A DNA stretch of 64,000 nucleotides from CAVPDA01 sp963702495. Lineage in GTDB: Bacteria > Pseudomonadota > Gammaproteobacteria > Burkholderiales > Rhodocyclaceae. Shown here piece after piece: positions 29,116 to 38,784 of this stretch (the stretch's first letter is position 1; each line of letters starts with the position of its first letter). The stretch covers positions 1 to 64,000 of the forward strand of contig CAVPDA010000014.1 in NCBI GenBank assembly GCA_963702495.1, in the 5' to 3' direction. The translations under genes were made by a program, and so were the position numbers. Below the pieces are notes generated by a model. That model worked only from the letters and a program-made list of their open reading frames with translations. It ran no database searches and was not told the DNA's origin.

Positions 29116-29928
29116 TTAGCGCTGGCAGTGGGGGCAATAGAAAGTTGAGCGCTGGCCTTGACGCAGGCTGCGTATCGGCGCACCGCACAACCGGCACGGC
29201 AGGCCGGCGCGCCCGTAGACGAGGTACTGCTGCTGAAAATAGCCCGGCTTGCCGTCGCTACCGACGAAATCCCGCAAGCTGCTGCCTCCGGCGGCGAGCG
29301 CGTCCTGCAGGGTGCTCTTGACCGCCTCGACCAGTCGGGTGCAGCGCGCCAGCGAGATGCGGTGCGCCGCCGTGGACGGCCGGATGCCGGCGCGAAACAG
29401 GCTCTCGGACGCGTAGATGTTGCCGACGCCGACGATCACATGGCTGTCCATGAGCACCAGCTTGATGGCTGCGCTGCGCCGGCGCAGCGCCTGATGCAGG
29501 ACTTCCCCCGTCAGGGTGTCGGCGAGGGGCTCCATGCCCAGCGCGCGCAACAGCGGATGAGCGCCGGAACCCTTGTCCAGCCAAAGCATGGCGCCGAAGC
29601 GGCGCGGGTCCCGCAGCCGCAGCGCGCGTTTCTCGAACAGCAGGTTGACATGATCATGTCTGTCGGGTGGGGTGTCTGCCGGCACCAGCCTCAGGCTGCC
29701 GGACATGCCTAGGTGCACCAGCAGTTCTCCCGCCTCGAAGTCGAACAGCAGATACTTGCCGCGGCGGGCGATGCCGGCTAGTGTGCGGCCCACCACCCGC
29801 GCGCCGAGATCGCGGGGCAGCGGATAGCGCAGTGATGGATTGCGGACGGCGAGCCCGGTTACGCGCCTGCCGCAAAGATGGGGAAGCAGACCGATGCGGG
29901 TCACTTCGACTTCCGGAAGTTCAGGCAT
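29116..29928 (-). CDS. mutM: Formamidopyrimidine-DNA glycosylase MutM
   Basis: MutM excises 8-oxoguanine and FaPy lesions and nicks the DNA by beta/delta-elimination. The protein has 270 residues, beginning MPELPEVEVTRIGL with catalytic Pro2 and Glu3. Lys57 lies in ARRGKYLLFDF. The H2TH block reads MDSHVIVGVGNIYASESLFRAGI, and the zinc finger CRLCGAPI...TFYCPHCQR ends the protein. The ATG at 29928 is fixed by the required N-terminal Pro after Met removal. It is divergent from the TPR gene. Confidence 0.96.
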   Translation of the reverse strand: MPELPEVEVTRIGLLPHLCGRRVTGLAVRNPSLRYPLPRDLGARVVGRTLAGIARRGKYLLFDFEAGELLVHLGMSGSLRLVPADTPPDRHDHVNLLFEKRALRLRDPRRFGAMLWLDKGSGAHPLLRALGMEPLADTLTGEVLHQALRRRSAAIKLVLMDSHVIVGVGNIYASESLFRAGIRPSTAAHRISLARCTRLVEAVKSTLQDALAAGGSSLRDFVGSDGKPGYFQQQYLVYGRAGLPCRLCGAPIRSLRQGQRSTFYCPHCQR

Positions 29929-30047
29929 CGGGGCAGGTCTCAAAGGATGGGGATGCGGCGTACCGCCGTCGTGCGCAGCGCTTGCCGCCACCGGGAAAAC
30001 TCCCTAACATGCGGCGAACGAAATTGTAATCGACCCTTCTAATTCGC

Positions 30048-31832
30048 GTGCCCTCCACCAATCCGTTCGTCGTTTCCGGCGTGTTCCGTTCCACTTCGTT
30101 CGCTGTGACCTGCGCCGTCCTCCTCGGGGCCTGCGCCCAATTGCCGGTCGCTCACGTTGCGCCGGAGCCGGCCAAGGCGGCGACCGTGGAACCGGAAAAC
30201 GCGGCCCGCCGCGAAACGCCGGCCCATGTCGAACCGTTGCCGAATCAGGACCTGACGCCCCAGATCCTGTATCAATTATTGCTGGCGGAGATTGCGGGCC
30301 AGCGCGGCAACATGGGTCTGTCGGCGAGCGCCTACCTCGATCTGGCAAAGAAGACGCGGGATCCGCGCATCGCCCGCCGCGCCGCCGAAGTTGCCCACTA
30401 CTCGCGCCAGAACGACGCTGCGCTGGAGGCGGTGCGCCTGTGGCTGGAGTTCGACCCGCAATCGTCGCAGGCGCGGTACATGCTCATCGGCCTGCTGGCG
30501 CAGGCCAACCGCTTCGACGAGTTGCAGCCCCACGTTGCGGCGATTCTGGAGCAGGAGCGCGACGATCGCGGCGAGGCACTATTGCGCCTGGGGCGCGTGT
30601 TCAATCGCAATGCCGATCGTACGGCCGTGCTCGCCACCATCGACAGGATGACCGAGCCCTATCTCGACCTGCCGGAGGCACGCATGCTGCGCGCCCAGGC
30701 AGCGCTGTCAGCCGGCGGCTCCGATCGGGCCATGACGGAAATCGACGCCGCTCTGGCGCTGAAGCCGGACTGGGATCAGGCGCTGTTGTTCAAGGCGCAA
30801 TTGCAGCAGAAGGACTCGCCCGCCGCCGCCATGGAGACGATACGCCAGTTCCTGGTCAAGAATCCGCAGGCGAAGGACGTGCGTCTGCAGTATGCGCGCG
30901 GCCTGGTCGGCGAAAAGCGCTACAAGGATGCGCGGGTCGAGTTCCAGAAGCTGCTCACGGATTTTCCCGACAATCAGGAAGTGATCTTCGCCGTCGGGGC
31001 GCTTTCCTATCAGCTCAATGATTACGCCCTTGCCGAAACCAGCTTCAGGAAGCTGATCGACGGCGAATTCGCGGATGCGAGTTCGGTGCGCCTCTATCTT
31101 GGGCAGATCGCCGAGAATCAGAAGCGCCCCGATGACGCCATCGGCTGGTACGCGAGCGTGCCGCCGGGCGAGCAATACGTCTCGGCCCAGATCCGGCTGG
31201 CCAATGTCCTCGGACTGCAGGGCAAGCTGGACGAGGCCCGAAGCCATCTGCAGCCGTCCATCGCGTCCAACAGCCGCGAGCGGGTCCAGCTCACGCTCGC
31301 CGAGGCGCAATTGCTGCGGGAGGCGGGGCGCACGCAGGATGCCTACGATCTGCTCGACAAGAGCATAGTCTCCCAGCCCAACCAGCCCGATCTGCTCTAC
31401 GAGTCGGCGCTGGTGGCGGAGAAGCTCGGCCGCAGCGACGTGCTGGAGGCCAATCTGCGCAAGCTGATCCAGATCAAACCCGACCACGCCCATGCCTACA
31501 ACGCGCTGGGCTATTCGTTTGCCGAGCGCAACGAGCGGCTGGAAGAGGCCCAGTCCCTGGTGGCCATGGCCCTGCAACTGGCGCCGGAGGATCCGTTCAT
31601 CCTCGACAGCATGGGCTGGGTGCTGTACCGCAAGGGCGACCTCAAGGGTGCCCTCGAATATCTCGACCGCGCCTACACCCTGCGTGCCGACCCGGAGATC
31701 GCGGCGCACCTCGGGGAGGTGTTGTGGGTGATCGGCCGTCGCGACGACGCGACGAAGACGTGGCGCGAAGCGGCCAAGGCCAACCCGGGCAACGAAGTGC
31801 TGTCCGCCGTCATCAAGCGCTTCCTGCCCTGA
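30048..31832 (+). CDS. TPR-repeat lipoprotein
   Basis: This is a 594-aa protein made almost entirely of tetratricopeptide repeats (LYQLLLAEIAGQRGN, ALEYLDRAYTLRADPEIAAHLGEVLW and many between). The N-terminus has a lipobox-like LLGACAQ after a hydrophobic stretch, pointing to the outer membrane. The GTG at 30048 is the best start available. It is seven bases upstream of lolB, an arrangement common in betaproteobacteria, so an envelope-assembly role is likely. No enzymatic domain is visible. Confidence 0.85.
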   Translation: MPSTNPFVVSGVFRSTSFAVTCAVLLGACAQLPVAHVAPEPAKAATVEPENAARRETPAHVEPLPNQDLTPQILYQLLLAEIAGQRGNMGLSASAYLDLAKKTRDPRIARRAAEVAHYSRQNDAALEAVRLWLEFDPQSSQARYMLIGLLAQANRFDELQPHVAAILEQERDDRGEALLRLGRVFNRNADRTAVLATIDRMTEPYLDLPEARMLRAQAALSAGGSDRAMTEIDAALALKPDWDQALLFKAQLQQKDSPAAAMETIRQFLVKNPQAKDVRLQYARGLVGEKRYKDARVEFQKLLTDFPDNQEVIFAVGALSYQLNDYALAETSFRKLIDGEFADASSVRLYLGQIAENQKRPDDAIGWYASVPPGEQYVSAQIRLANVLGLQGKLDEARSHLQPSIASNSRERVQLTLAEAQLLREAGRTQDAYDLLDKSIVSQPNQPDLLYESALVAEKLGRSDVLEANLRKLIQIKPDHAHAYNALGYSFAERNERLEEAQSLVAMALQLAPEDPFILDSMGWVLYRKGDLKGALEYLDRAYTLRADPEIAAHLGEVLWVIGRRDDATKTWREAAKANPGNEVLSAVIKRFLP

Positions 31833-31838
31833 TCCGAA

Positions 31839-32417
31839 ATGCGGCGCCGGCTGGTCGCGGTCCTGTCGGCCGCGTTTCTGTCCGCGTGCGCCGTGCTTGC
31901 GCCGCCGCCGGAGCCGCCCGCGGCGCGCCCGCTGCGCAACGACATTTCCCGATTTTCCCTGAGCGGCCGCGTCGCCGTGCGCAATGGGGAACAGAGCTTC
32001 ACGGCCAGGATCGAATGGCGTCACGGCGGTGACGGGTCCGACCGTATCCTCCTCACCTCGCCGTTGGGCCAGGGCTTGGCCGAACTGAACGCGGATGCCG
32101 CCGGAGCGCATCTGGAAACGGCCGATCGCCAGTCCTTTTCCGCCCCCGACCTGGAGGGTCTGAGCGAGCAGGTTTTTGGAGCGGCGCTGCCGCTCGCCAG
32201 CCTGCCGCGCTGGGTGGTGGGCCAGGTGTGGAATGCGGTGGAGGCACTGCAGAAGGATGGCCGGGGGCGGCCGCAAAGCTTCTCGGACCGCGGCTGGCGT
32301 GTCGCCTACCTCCACTACGAAGCCGACACCGCCGATGCGCTGCCGGCACTGATACAACTGCGGCGCGATGATCTGGACGTGAAACTCAGGATCGACCAGT
32401 GGAACCTCGATCCATGA
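31839..32417 (+). CDS. lolB: Outer-membrane lipoprotein receptor LolB
   Basis: LolB receives lipoproteins from LolA and inserts them into the outer membrane. The protein has 192 residues with a lipoprotein signal (VLSAAFLSAC), then FSLSGRVAVRNGEQSFTARIEW, RILLTSPLGQGLAELNAD and WVVGQVWNAVEAL typical of the family. The closing strand RDDLDVKLRIDQWNL matches the end of LolB. Context upstream of ispE and downstream of a TPR lipoprotein is conserved. Confidence 0.93.
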   Translation: MRRRLVAVLSAAFLSACAVLAPPPEPPAARPLRNDISRFSLSGRVAVRNGEQSFTARIEWRHGGDGSDRILLTSPLGQGLAELNADAAGAHLETADRQSFSAPDLEGLSEQVFGAALPLASLPRWVVGQVWNAVEALQKDGRGRPQSFSDRGWRVAYLHYEADTADALPALIQLRRDDLDVKLRIDQWNLDP

Positions 32418-32537
32418 GCCGGCCGCGCCGTAGCGCGGAAGGCTGCGCCTCCGATGGCGGCCGGAAAGAGCCGGAGCTGCGAACAACGGGAGATCCTCTT
32501 GTATGTCCCGCCCACGGAAACAAGGGGCATCCCCCCT

Positions 32538-33482
32538 ATGCTCCCCACCTCCGCACACCTTATCGACGAGGAATGTCGAGCCTTGCGCCATGACGGGCTA
32601 ATCGGCTGGGATCGCCCGCTGCCGGCGCCGGCCAAGATCAACCTGTTTCTGCACGTGGTGGGCCGCCGGGCGGACGGCTATCACTTGCTGCAGACTGCGT
32701 TCCGCATGCTCGATCATGGCGATACGCTCACCTTTTCGCCGGCCGAAGATGGGTTTGTGCGACGCGTCGGCAGCATTCCCGGGGTTCCCGCGGATGACGA
32801 CTTGTGCGTGCGGGCCGCGCGCCTGCTGCAGCGCGAGGCGAAAGTCGAAGCGGGGGTGACCCTCCGTCTCGACAAGCGCCTGCCGCTGGGCGGCGGACTG
32901 GGGGGCGGCAGTTCCGACGCCGCCACCACGCTCATCGCCCTCAACCGGCTGTGGGGCGTGGACTGGCCGCGCCCGCGGCTGCAGGCCCTGGCGCTGCAAC
33001 TCGGCGCGGACGTGCCGTTCTTCGTTTTCGGCCGCAGCGCCTTCGCCGAAGGCGTGGGCGAGGCGCTCCAGCCGCTGCCCCTTGAACCCGCGTGGTATCT
33101 CGTCGTCGAGCCCGGTGTCGCGGTGCCGACGCAAGCGATTTTTGCGGCGCCGGATTTGACACGCTCCACGAAAATAATCAAAATAGCGGACTTTTCAGCG
33201 GGTTGGGCGGCCGGATCGGTGCACAACGACCTTCAGCCCGTGGTCTGCGCCCTCTATCCGGCGGTGGCAGCCGCCCTCGATTGGCTGCGGATGTACGGGG
33301 ACGCGCGCATGACCGGCTCCGGAGCGTGCGTGTTCGCTTCCTTCGCCGGCCCGGATGCCGCATTCCGGGCCTTGGCGCAGTTGCCGCAGGGCTGGCGCGG
33401 CTGGGTGGCGCGAGGGTTGGACACGCATCCCCTGTACGGGAGCGAAACGGAAGATTTCTTGGGGAGTCGCCAAGCTGGTTAA
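32538..33482 (+). CDS. ispE: 4-diphosphocytidyl-2-C-methyl-D-erythritol kinase IspE
   Basis: IspE phosphorylates CDP-methylerythritol in the non-mevalonate isoprenoid pathway. It is a GHMP kinase with APAKINLFLHVVGRRADGYHLLQT, the ATP loop LPLGGGLGGGSSDAATTL, LGADVPFFVFGRSAFAEG and the C-terminal MTGSGACVFASF motif. From the ATG at 32538 it has 314 residues; TTG at 32583 is a shorter alternative. The last ~7 codons and the stop lie inside the tRNA-Gln gene, a 23-base overlap on the same strand. Confidence 0.95.
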   Translation: MLPTSAHLIDEECRALRHDGLIGWDRPLPAPAKINLFLHVVGRRADGYHLLQTAFRMLDHGDTLTFSPAEDGFVRRVGSIPGVPADDDLCVRAARLLQREAKVEAGVTLRLDKRLPLGGGLGGGSSDAATTLIALNRLWGVDWPRPRLQALALQLGADVPFFVFGRSAFAEGVGEALQPLPLEPAWYLVVEPGVAVPTQAIFAAPDLTRSTKIIKIADFSAGWAAGSVHNDLQPVVCALYPAVAAALDWLRMYGDARMTGSGACVFASFAGPDAAFRALAQLPQGWRGWVARGLDTHPLYGSETEDFLGSRQAG

Positions 33483-33536
33483 GGCACCGGATTTTGATTC
33501 CGGCATACGAGGGTTCGAATCCTTCCTCCCCAGCCA
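33460..33536 (+). tRNA. tRNA-Gln(UUG)
   Basis: The acceptor TGGGGAG pairs with CTCCCCA, followed by G and an encoded CCA. The T arm contains GGTTCGAATCC. The anticodon stem CCGGA/TCCGG holds the loop TTTTGAT, giving anticodon TTG. The 5' 23 bases are also the end of ispE. Confidence 0.96.
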
Positions 33537-33547
33537 GGATTCACGGA

Positions 33548-33570
33548 CGGGCAGGCGCGCAGCCTGCCCG
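33548..33570 (+). terminator. Hairpin between tRNA-Gln and prs
   Basis: CGGGCAGGC and GCCTGCCCG form a perfect 9-bp stem around a GCGCA loop, followed by AACTGTTTGT. It is 12 bases after the tRNA CCA. The T run is weak, so it may be a 3' processing or attenuation structure rather than a strong terminator. Confidence 0.5.
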
Positions 33571-33615
33571 AACTGTTTGTAAGTACGCTCACGCGATGGA
33601 CGAGACGAGGCGACC

Positions 33616-34566
33616 TTGGCTTACGACAGCCTGATGGTATTCACCGGCAACGCCAATCCGCGGCTCGCCGCCGATGTCGTGCGCCGCCTCAACATCTCGC
33701 TCGGGCGTGCCACCGTCGGTCGTTTCTCCGACGGCGAGATCAATGTCGAACTGCTGGAGAACGTGCGCGGCAAGGATGTCTTCATCCTCCAGCCCACCTG
33801 CTCGCCCACCAACGACAGCGTGATGGAACTGCTGATCATGACCGACGCGCTGAAGCGCGCCTCGGCCGGGCGCATCACCGCAGCCATCCCGTATTTCGGC
33901 TATGCGCGCCAGGACCGGCGGCCGCGTTCGGCGCGCGTCCCGATCACGGCCAAGGTGATCGCCAACATGCTGCAGGCCGCGGGCGTGCAACGGGTCCTTA
34001 CCGTCGATCTGCACTCGGACCAGATCCAGGGCTTCTTCGATATCCCCGTGGACAACATCTACTCCACGCCCATTCTGCTCGGCGACATCTGGAAGCAGCA
34101 CCACCAGGACCTGCTGGTTGTGTCGCCCGACGTCGGCGGGGTGGTCCGGGCGCGGGCTCTGGCGAAGCGCATCGAATCGGATCTGGCCATCATCGACAAG
34201 CGCCGGCCGAAGGCCAACGTGTCGGAAGTGATGAACATCATCGGCGAGGTGAACGGCCGCACCTGCGTCATGCTCGATGATCTGGTGGATACCGCCGGCA
34301 CCCTGTGCAAGGCGGCGCTCGCCCTCAAGGAGCACGGCGCCGAGCGGGTGCTGGCCTACTGTACTCATGCCGTGCTCTCGGGTACGGCGATCGCGCGCCT
34401 CAACGATTCGGAACTGGACGAGTTGGTGGTCACCGACACCATCCCGCTGCGCGACGATGCCCGCGCCTGCGCCAAGATCCGCCAGATTTCTATCGCCGAG
34501 CTGCTCGCCGAGACCATGCTGCGCATCAGCAATGAGGAATCGGTGAGTTCGCTGTTCATGGAATGA
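33616..34566 (+). CDS. prs: Ribose-phosphate pyrophosphokinase
   Basis: Prs makes PRPP from ribose-5-phosphate and ATP for nucleotide, His, Trp and NAD synthesis. The product has 316 residues. It starts at TTG 33616 (MAYDSLMVFTGNANP), the form usual in betaproteobacteria. Motifs include GRFSDGEINVEL, the ATP-binding YFGYARQDRRPRSARVPI, the metal-binding TVDLHSDQIQGFF and the PRPP loop VMLDDLVDTAGTL. It is part of the conserved ispE-tRNA-prs-rplY-pth-ychF string. Confidence 0.97.
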   Translation: MAYDSLMVFTGNANPRLAADVVRRLNISLGRATVGRFSDGEINVELLENVRGKDVFILQPTCSPTNDSVMELLIMTDALKRASAGRITAAIPYFGYARQDRRPRSARVPITAKVIANMLQAAGVQRVLTVDLHSDQIQGFFDIPVDNIYSTPILLGDIWKQHHQDLLVVSPDVGGVVRARALAKRIESDLAIIDKRRPKANVSEVMNIIGEVNGRTCVMLDDLVDTAGTLCKAALALKEHGAERVLAYCTHAVLSGTAIARLNDSELDELVVTDTIPLRDDARACAKIRQISIAELLAETMLRISNEESVSSLFME

Positions 34567-34684
34567 GCGGGGAGTCGCTGCAGGATTCGGGTTCTCTCTT
34601 TCCCGCGGCAAATCGCCCCATCTTCCACCCAGGTTTTTCAACCCCTGTCTGGTCGCGGACAGGTTTAATTCAGGAGCAAGCACC

Positions 34685-35347
34685 ATGGAAATCAAGATCA
34701 ACGCCACCAAGCGCGCCGCGCAGGGCACCGGAGCGAGCCGCCGCCTGCGCCGTGCCGGCCGGGTACCCGGCATTCTCTACGGCGGTGCCACCGCGGCTCA
34801 GCCCATCGACCTCGACCACAACGAGATCTGGCACCAGCTCAAGCATGAGGCCTTCCACGCATCGATCCTCAGCATGAGTTTGGAAGGCGCGAACCACCAG
34901 GTGCTGCTGCGCGACGTGCAGATGCACGCCTACAAGCGGCAGGTGATGCACGTCAACTTCCAGCGCGTCGACGCCACCCACAAGATCCACGTCAAGGTGC
35001 CGCTGCACTTCGTCAATGCCGACATCGCCCCGGGCGTCAAGGCGCAGGGCGGCATCGCCAGCCACACCATGAACGAACTGGACATCGAGTGCCTGCCAGC
35101 CGATCTGCCGGAGTTCATCGAGGTCGATCTGAAGGACCTCACCGTCGGCAATTCGCTGCATGTCACCGAACTCAAACTGCCGAAGGGAGTGGCGGCGGTG
35201 CTCCACAAGGGTGAAGACCCGGTGGTGGCGAGCATCGTGCTGCAGCGCGGCACTGCGGTCGAGGAACTTGCGACCGGCGAGGAAGCCGAGGCTGCGCCGG
35301 CCGCCGCCGCACCCGTCGCTGCGGCCAAGCAGCCCGAGAAGAAGTAG
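34685..35347 (+). CDS. rplY: 50S ribosomal protein L25/general stress protein CTC
   Basis: This 5S rRNA-binding ribosomal protein is the long, two-domain form (220 aa). The L25 domain (MEIKINATKRAAQGTGASRRLRRAGRVPGILYGG) covers about residues 1-90. The TL5/CTC beta domain (VKVPLHFVNADIAPGVKAQGG, then LPEFIEVDLKDLTVGNSLHV) covers 95-185. The tail is Ala-rich (AAPAAAAPVAAAKQPEKK). The ribosome site is AGGAGCAAGCACC before the ATG. The 118 bases between prs and rplY carry no gene. Confidence 0.97.
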   Translation: MEIKINATKRAAQGTGASRRLRRAGRVPGILYGGATAAQPIDLDHNEIWHQLKHEAFHASILSMSLEGANHQVLLRDVQMHAYKRQVMHVNFQRVDATHKIHVKVPLHFVNADIAPGVKAQGGIASHTMNELDIECLPADLPEFIEVDLKDLTVGNSLHVTELKLPKGVAAVLHKGEDPVVASIVLQRGTAVEELATGEEAEAAPAAAAPVAAAKQPEKK

Positions 35348-35441
35348 ATCCCGGACCGTTCCTGCGTCGCTTCCTGCCGCTGCGTGAGGGCGGCGGGGAG
35401 ATCGACGCGGGCATGGCCGCCGCGCCGATCCACCGGAATTC

Positions 35442-36062
35442 ATGCCTCCACCGCGGCTCATCGTCGGGCTCGGCAATCCCGGGCCCGAATACGCGGCCAC
35501 CCGCCACAACTGCGGCTTCTGGCTGGCCGAGACCATCGCCGGCCACCTCGGCGTCGCCCTGCGGCGGGAGGCGCGCTTCCACGGTTTCGTCGGCCAGGCG
35601 CGCAGCGGCGGCGCGGACGGCGGCCTGTGGTTCCTGCTGCCCCAGACCTACATGAACCGCTCGGGGCAGGCGGTGGTGGCGCTGGCCCTGTTCTACCGCA
35701 TCCTGCCCGACCAGATCCTCGTGCTGCATGACGAGATCGATCTTCCCCCCGGCCAGTTGCGGCTGAAATTCGGCGGCGGACTGGGCGGGCACAACGGCCT
35801 GAAGGACATCGCAGGCCATCTGGGGACCCAGGACTTCTGGCGCCTGCGAGTCGGCGTCGGTCATCCGGGCGACCGCAATGAAGTGATCAATTACGTGCTC
35901 AAGCCGCCGCGCCCGGAAGAGCAGGCCGAGATCGATGCGTCCCTCGACCGCGCCCTGGAAACCTGGCCGCTGCTGGCGAAGGGCGAATATCCGAGCGCGA
36001 TGCAGAAGCTCAACACCCGACCCAAACCACAGGCCGCGGGCTCTGCCGATGGATCCAGCTGA
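35442..36062 (+). CDS. pth: Peptidyl-tRNA hydrolase
   Basis: Pth releases tRNA from peptidyl-tRNA that drops off the ribosome. The protein has 206 residues with VGLGNPGPEYAATRHNCGFWL (the catalytic His is in TRHN), QTYMNRSGQAV, LVLHDEIDLPPGQLRLKFGGGLGGHNGLKDI and FWRLRVGVGHPG. It follows rplY and precedes ychF, the standard order. Confidence 0.97.
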   Translation: MPPPRLIVGLGNPGPEYAATRHNCGFWLAETIAGHLGVALRREARFHGFVGQARSGGADGGLWFLLPQTYMNRSGQAVVALALFYRILPDQILVLHDEIDLPPGQLRLKFGGGLGGHNGLKDIAGHLGTQDFWRLRVGVGHPGDRNEVINYVLKPPRPEEQAEIDASLDRALETWPLLAKGEYPSAMQKLNTRPKPQAAGSADGSS

Positions 36063-36103
36063 TCCGTCCGGACCGGAGAACGCCGTGGCCGGAAGCTGAA
36101 CTC

Positions 36104-37195
<1,092 letters not shown>

Positions 37196-37198
37196 TCC

Positions 37199-37380
37199 TG
37201 CCGACGGCTAGACACTGCACCTTCCAGCGCTCGGCCAATCCCTCGACGTGTTTTCGCTGGAGGCTCCCCGCTTTCACGTGCCGATAGCCCAGCTCGTAGA
37301 TCTGGTGGGCGATCTGGTCGAGCACGCGCTCACGGTTGGGCTGCGTGGCATAGTTGCCGTCGCGACAGCGGCAGCAAAGT
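37199..37380 (-). pseudogene. Phage-type integrase, N-terminal domain remnant
   Basis: On the minus strand about 60 codons read LCCRCRDGNYATQPNRERV, then LDQIAHQIYELGYRHVKAGS and LQRKHVEGLAERWKV. This is the SAM-like core-binding domain of a family of tyrosine integrases (RDGSYATQ..R..IL..IA..L.ELGYRH.....L..KHV..LV.RW). It has no start, and it runs into the end of ychF without the catalytic domain. The remnant lies at the exact boundary between ychF and the defence genes, as expected of an old island insertion. Confidence 0.6.
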
Positions 37381-38073
37381 TGTTCGGTGCGTAGTCCGGA
37401 TCACGTATTCGCCGCCCTCTAGTTTCCATTTCCGTTTCTTCCGTTCGTTGCCCCTGCTGTGCTGCCCTTTATGCTGCTGCTGGTGTGTGAAGCCTGTCCG
37501 GTCAGTGTTTATTTCCGTCCCGAACGCTTGGGCGTGTCGGGATCTACATGGGACTCGGGACACCACTTCGGACACTTGTGCAGAGTATTCCATTGCTGGC
37601 CACGGCTGCACCCGTTCTTGGCGTCGATGGCTCTTCCTGTGGGAAGCCGATCCACCGAGACGAGCCATTGACCCAGGGCTCGGAGGGGAGCCTCTTCGGC
37701 GCGGCTTTGCAGTGATCTCGCTGGTAGCGACGACGCGACTGGCGCAGACGATTGGCGCAGCGTAACGAGGGAACCTTGGCGCAGCGAACCGGGCGGGACT
37801 CGCCCGGGCGGCGCATGGCAACTGACGGATATCTCCGGCCTCGCGGCCACCGGCTCTCGGGAGATCTGGCCGGCTTGGGTCGCTCTTGCGAGTGAAGGGC
37901 GATGCGCTGTCGGGCATCACTCGGGCTATAGGAGCTACGTGTGCAATCCCGAGGCTGGCCGATGCCCGATCGGAGAGTTCGCGGAGTCCCTGCGACTGAG
38001 AATCTCCAGGCCGGTGTTAGCAGTGCTATCAGCAGGCGCGCGGCATGGCGGGCTATCCCGGCTATTCCGACCG
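37381..38073. other. Non-coding island scar, no gene recognised
   Basis: About 690 bases between the integrase remnant and the toxin-antitoxin operator contain only frames with odd composition (many Arg, Cys and Trp) and no family resemblance on either strand. No repeat, hairpin or tRNA-like structure was seen. It is probably eroded island DNA. Confidence 0.5.
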
Positions 38074-38109
38074 TTACGTTTGACGTAATGCCTAATCGGT
38101 TGCTATGCT
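38074..38109 (+). promoter_or_regulatory. Promoter and operator palindrome of the first toxin-antitoxin pair
   Basis: TTGACG (-35, 38080-38085) and TATGCT (-10, 38104-38109) are 18 bases apart. The perfect palindrome TTACGTTTGACGTAA (38074-38088) covers the -35 box. HigA-type antitoxins usually bind such sites to repress their own operon. The toxin ATG follows at 38116, so the 5' leader is nearly absent. Confidence 0.6.
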
Positions 38110-38115
38110 GCCCCC

Positions 38116-38400
38116 ATGATCGTGAGCTTCAGAGATAAGCGCACGCGCGAATTCGCGGAAGGAAAGTACGTCAAGGCATTCTCCGGATTTTCCCGGCAGG
38201 CCGAGATGAAGCTTGACCAAGTCGATGCAGCGGCAGTACTGAAGGACCTCGCGGTTCTTCCGGGAAATCGGATTGAAGCACTGAAGGGCGACCGCACGGG
38301 GCAGTACAGCATCCGCATCAACGATCAATGGCGCATCTGCTTCGAATGGCCGGACCGCTCGCCAGGGCCGATCAATGTCGAGATCGTGGACTATCACTGA
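38116..38400 (+). CDS. higB: HigB-type toxin (RelE/ParE superfamily)
   Basis: This 94-residue ribosome-dependent mRNA-endonuclease toxin of the plasmid killer family has the pattern FRDKRTREFAEGKYVKAF...LKDLAVLPGNRIEALKGDRTGQYSIRINDQWRICFEW. The central GQYSIRINDQWRI strand is the family signature. It is followed 11 bases later by its antitoxin, the toxin-first order typical of higBA. Confidence 0.92.
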   Translation: MIVSFRDKRTREFAEGKYVKAFSGFSRQAEMKLDQVDAAAVLKDLAVLPGNRIEALKGDRTGQYSIRINDQWRICFEWPDRSPGPINVEIVDYH

Positions 38401-38411
38401 GGGAACATAGC

Positions 38412-38738
38412 ATGGCACGCACCGCAATCCATCCCGGCGAGCACCTCGCCGAGCAGCTCAAGGAACTTGGCATGAGCGCGGCCGAGCTCGGCCGGCAGCT
38501 CAAGGTCCCGACCAACCGGATAACTGGAATCCTGAACGGACAGCGGGCGATTACCGGCGACAGCGCCCTGCGGCTGGCGCATTTCTTCGGCACCAGCCCC
38601 GAGTTCTGGCTGAGTCTGCAGAAACTGTACGAGCTGCGGCTGGCGGAAGCGAAAGCGGGGGCGACGATCCGGCGCCTGCCGACGCTCGGGGAGCGCGAGA
38701 AATCCGAGTCGCGCAGGAGTCAGGCCCGTACGGCCTGA
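38412..38738 (+). CDS. higA: HigA-type antitoxin (XRE/VapI family)
   Basis: This 108-residue protein starts MARTAIHPGEHLAEQLKELGMSAAELGRQL, the HigA/VapI opening. A helix-turn-helix follows (SAAELGRQLKVPTNRITGILNGQRAITGDSALRLAHFF), then FGTSPEFWLSLQKLYEL. The tail after about residue 85 is basic and unstructured. It neutralises HigB and should repress from the palindrome at 38074. Confidence 0.93.
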   Translation: MARTAIHPGEHLAEQLKELGMSAAELGRQLKVPTNRITGILNGQRAITGDSALRLAHFFGTSPEFWLSLQKLYELRLAEAKAGATIRRLPTLGEREKSESRRSQARTA

Positions 38739-38784
38739 ATGAGGCGCCGACGATCAACGCCAACCTCGACTGGGTGCAGAAGTA

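Noticed and set aside
37330..37920. A 196-codon minus-strand frame after ychF
   Set aside because: Residue composition is dominated by Arg, Ser and Pro with no family resemblance, and it runs out of frame over the integrase remnant.
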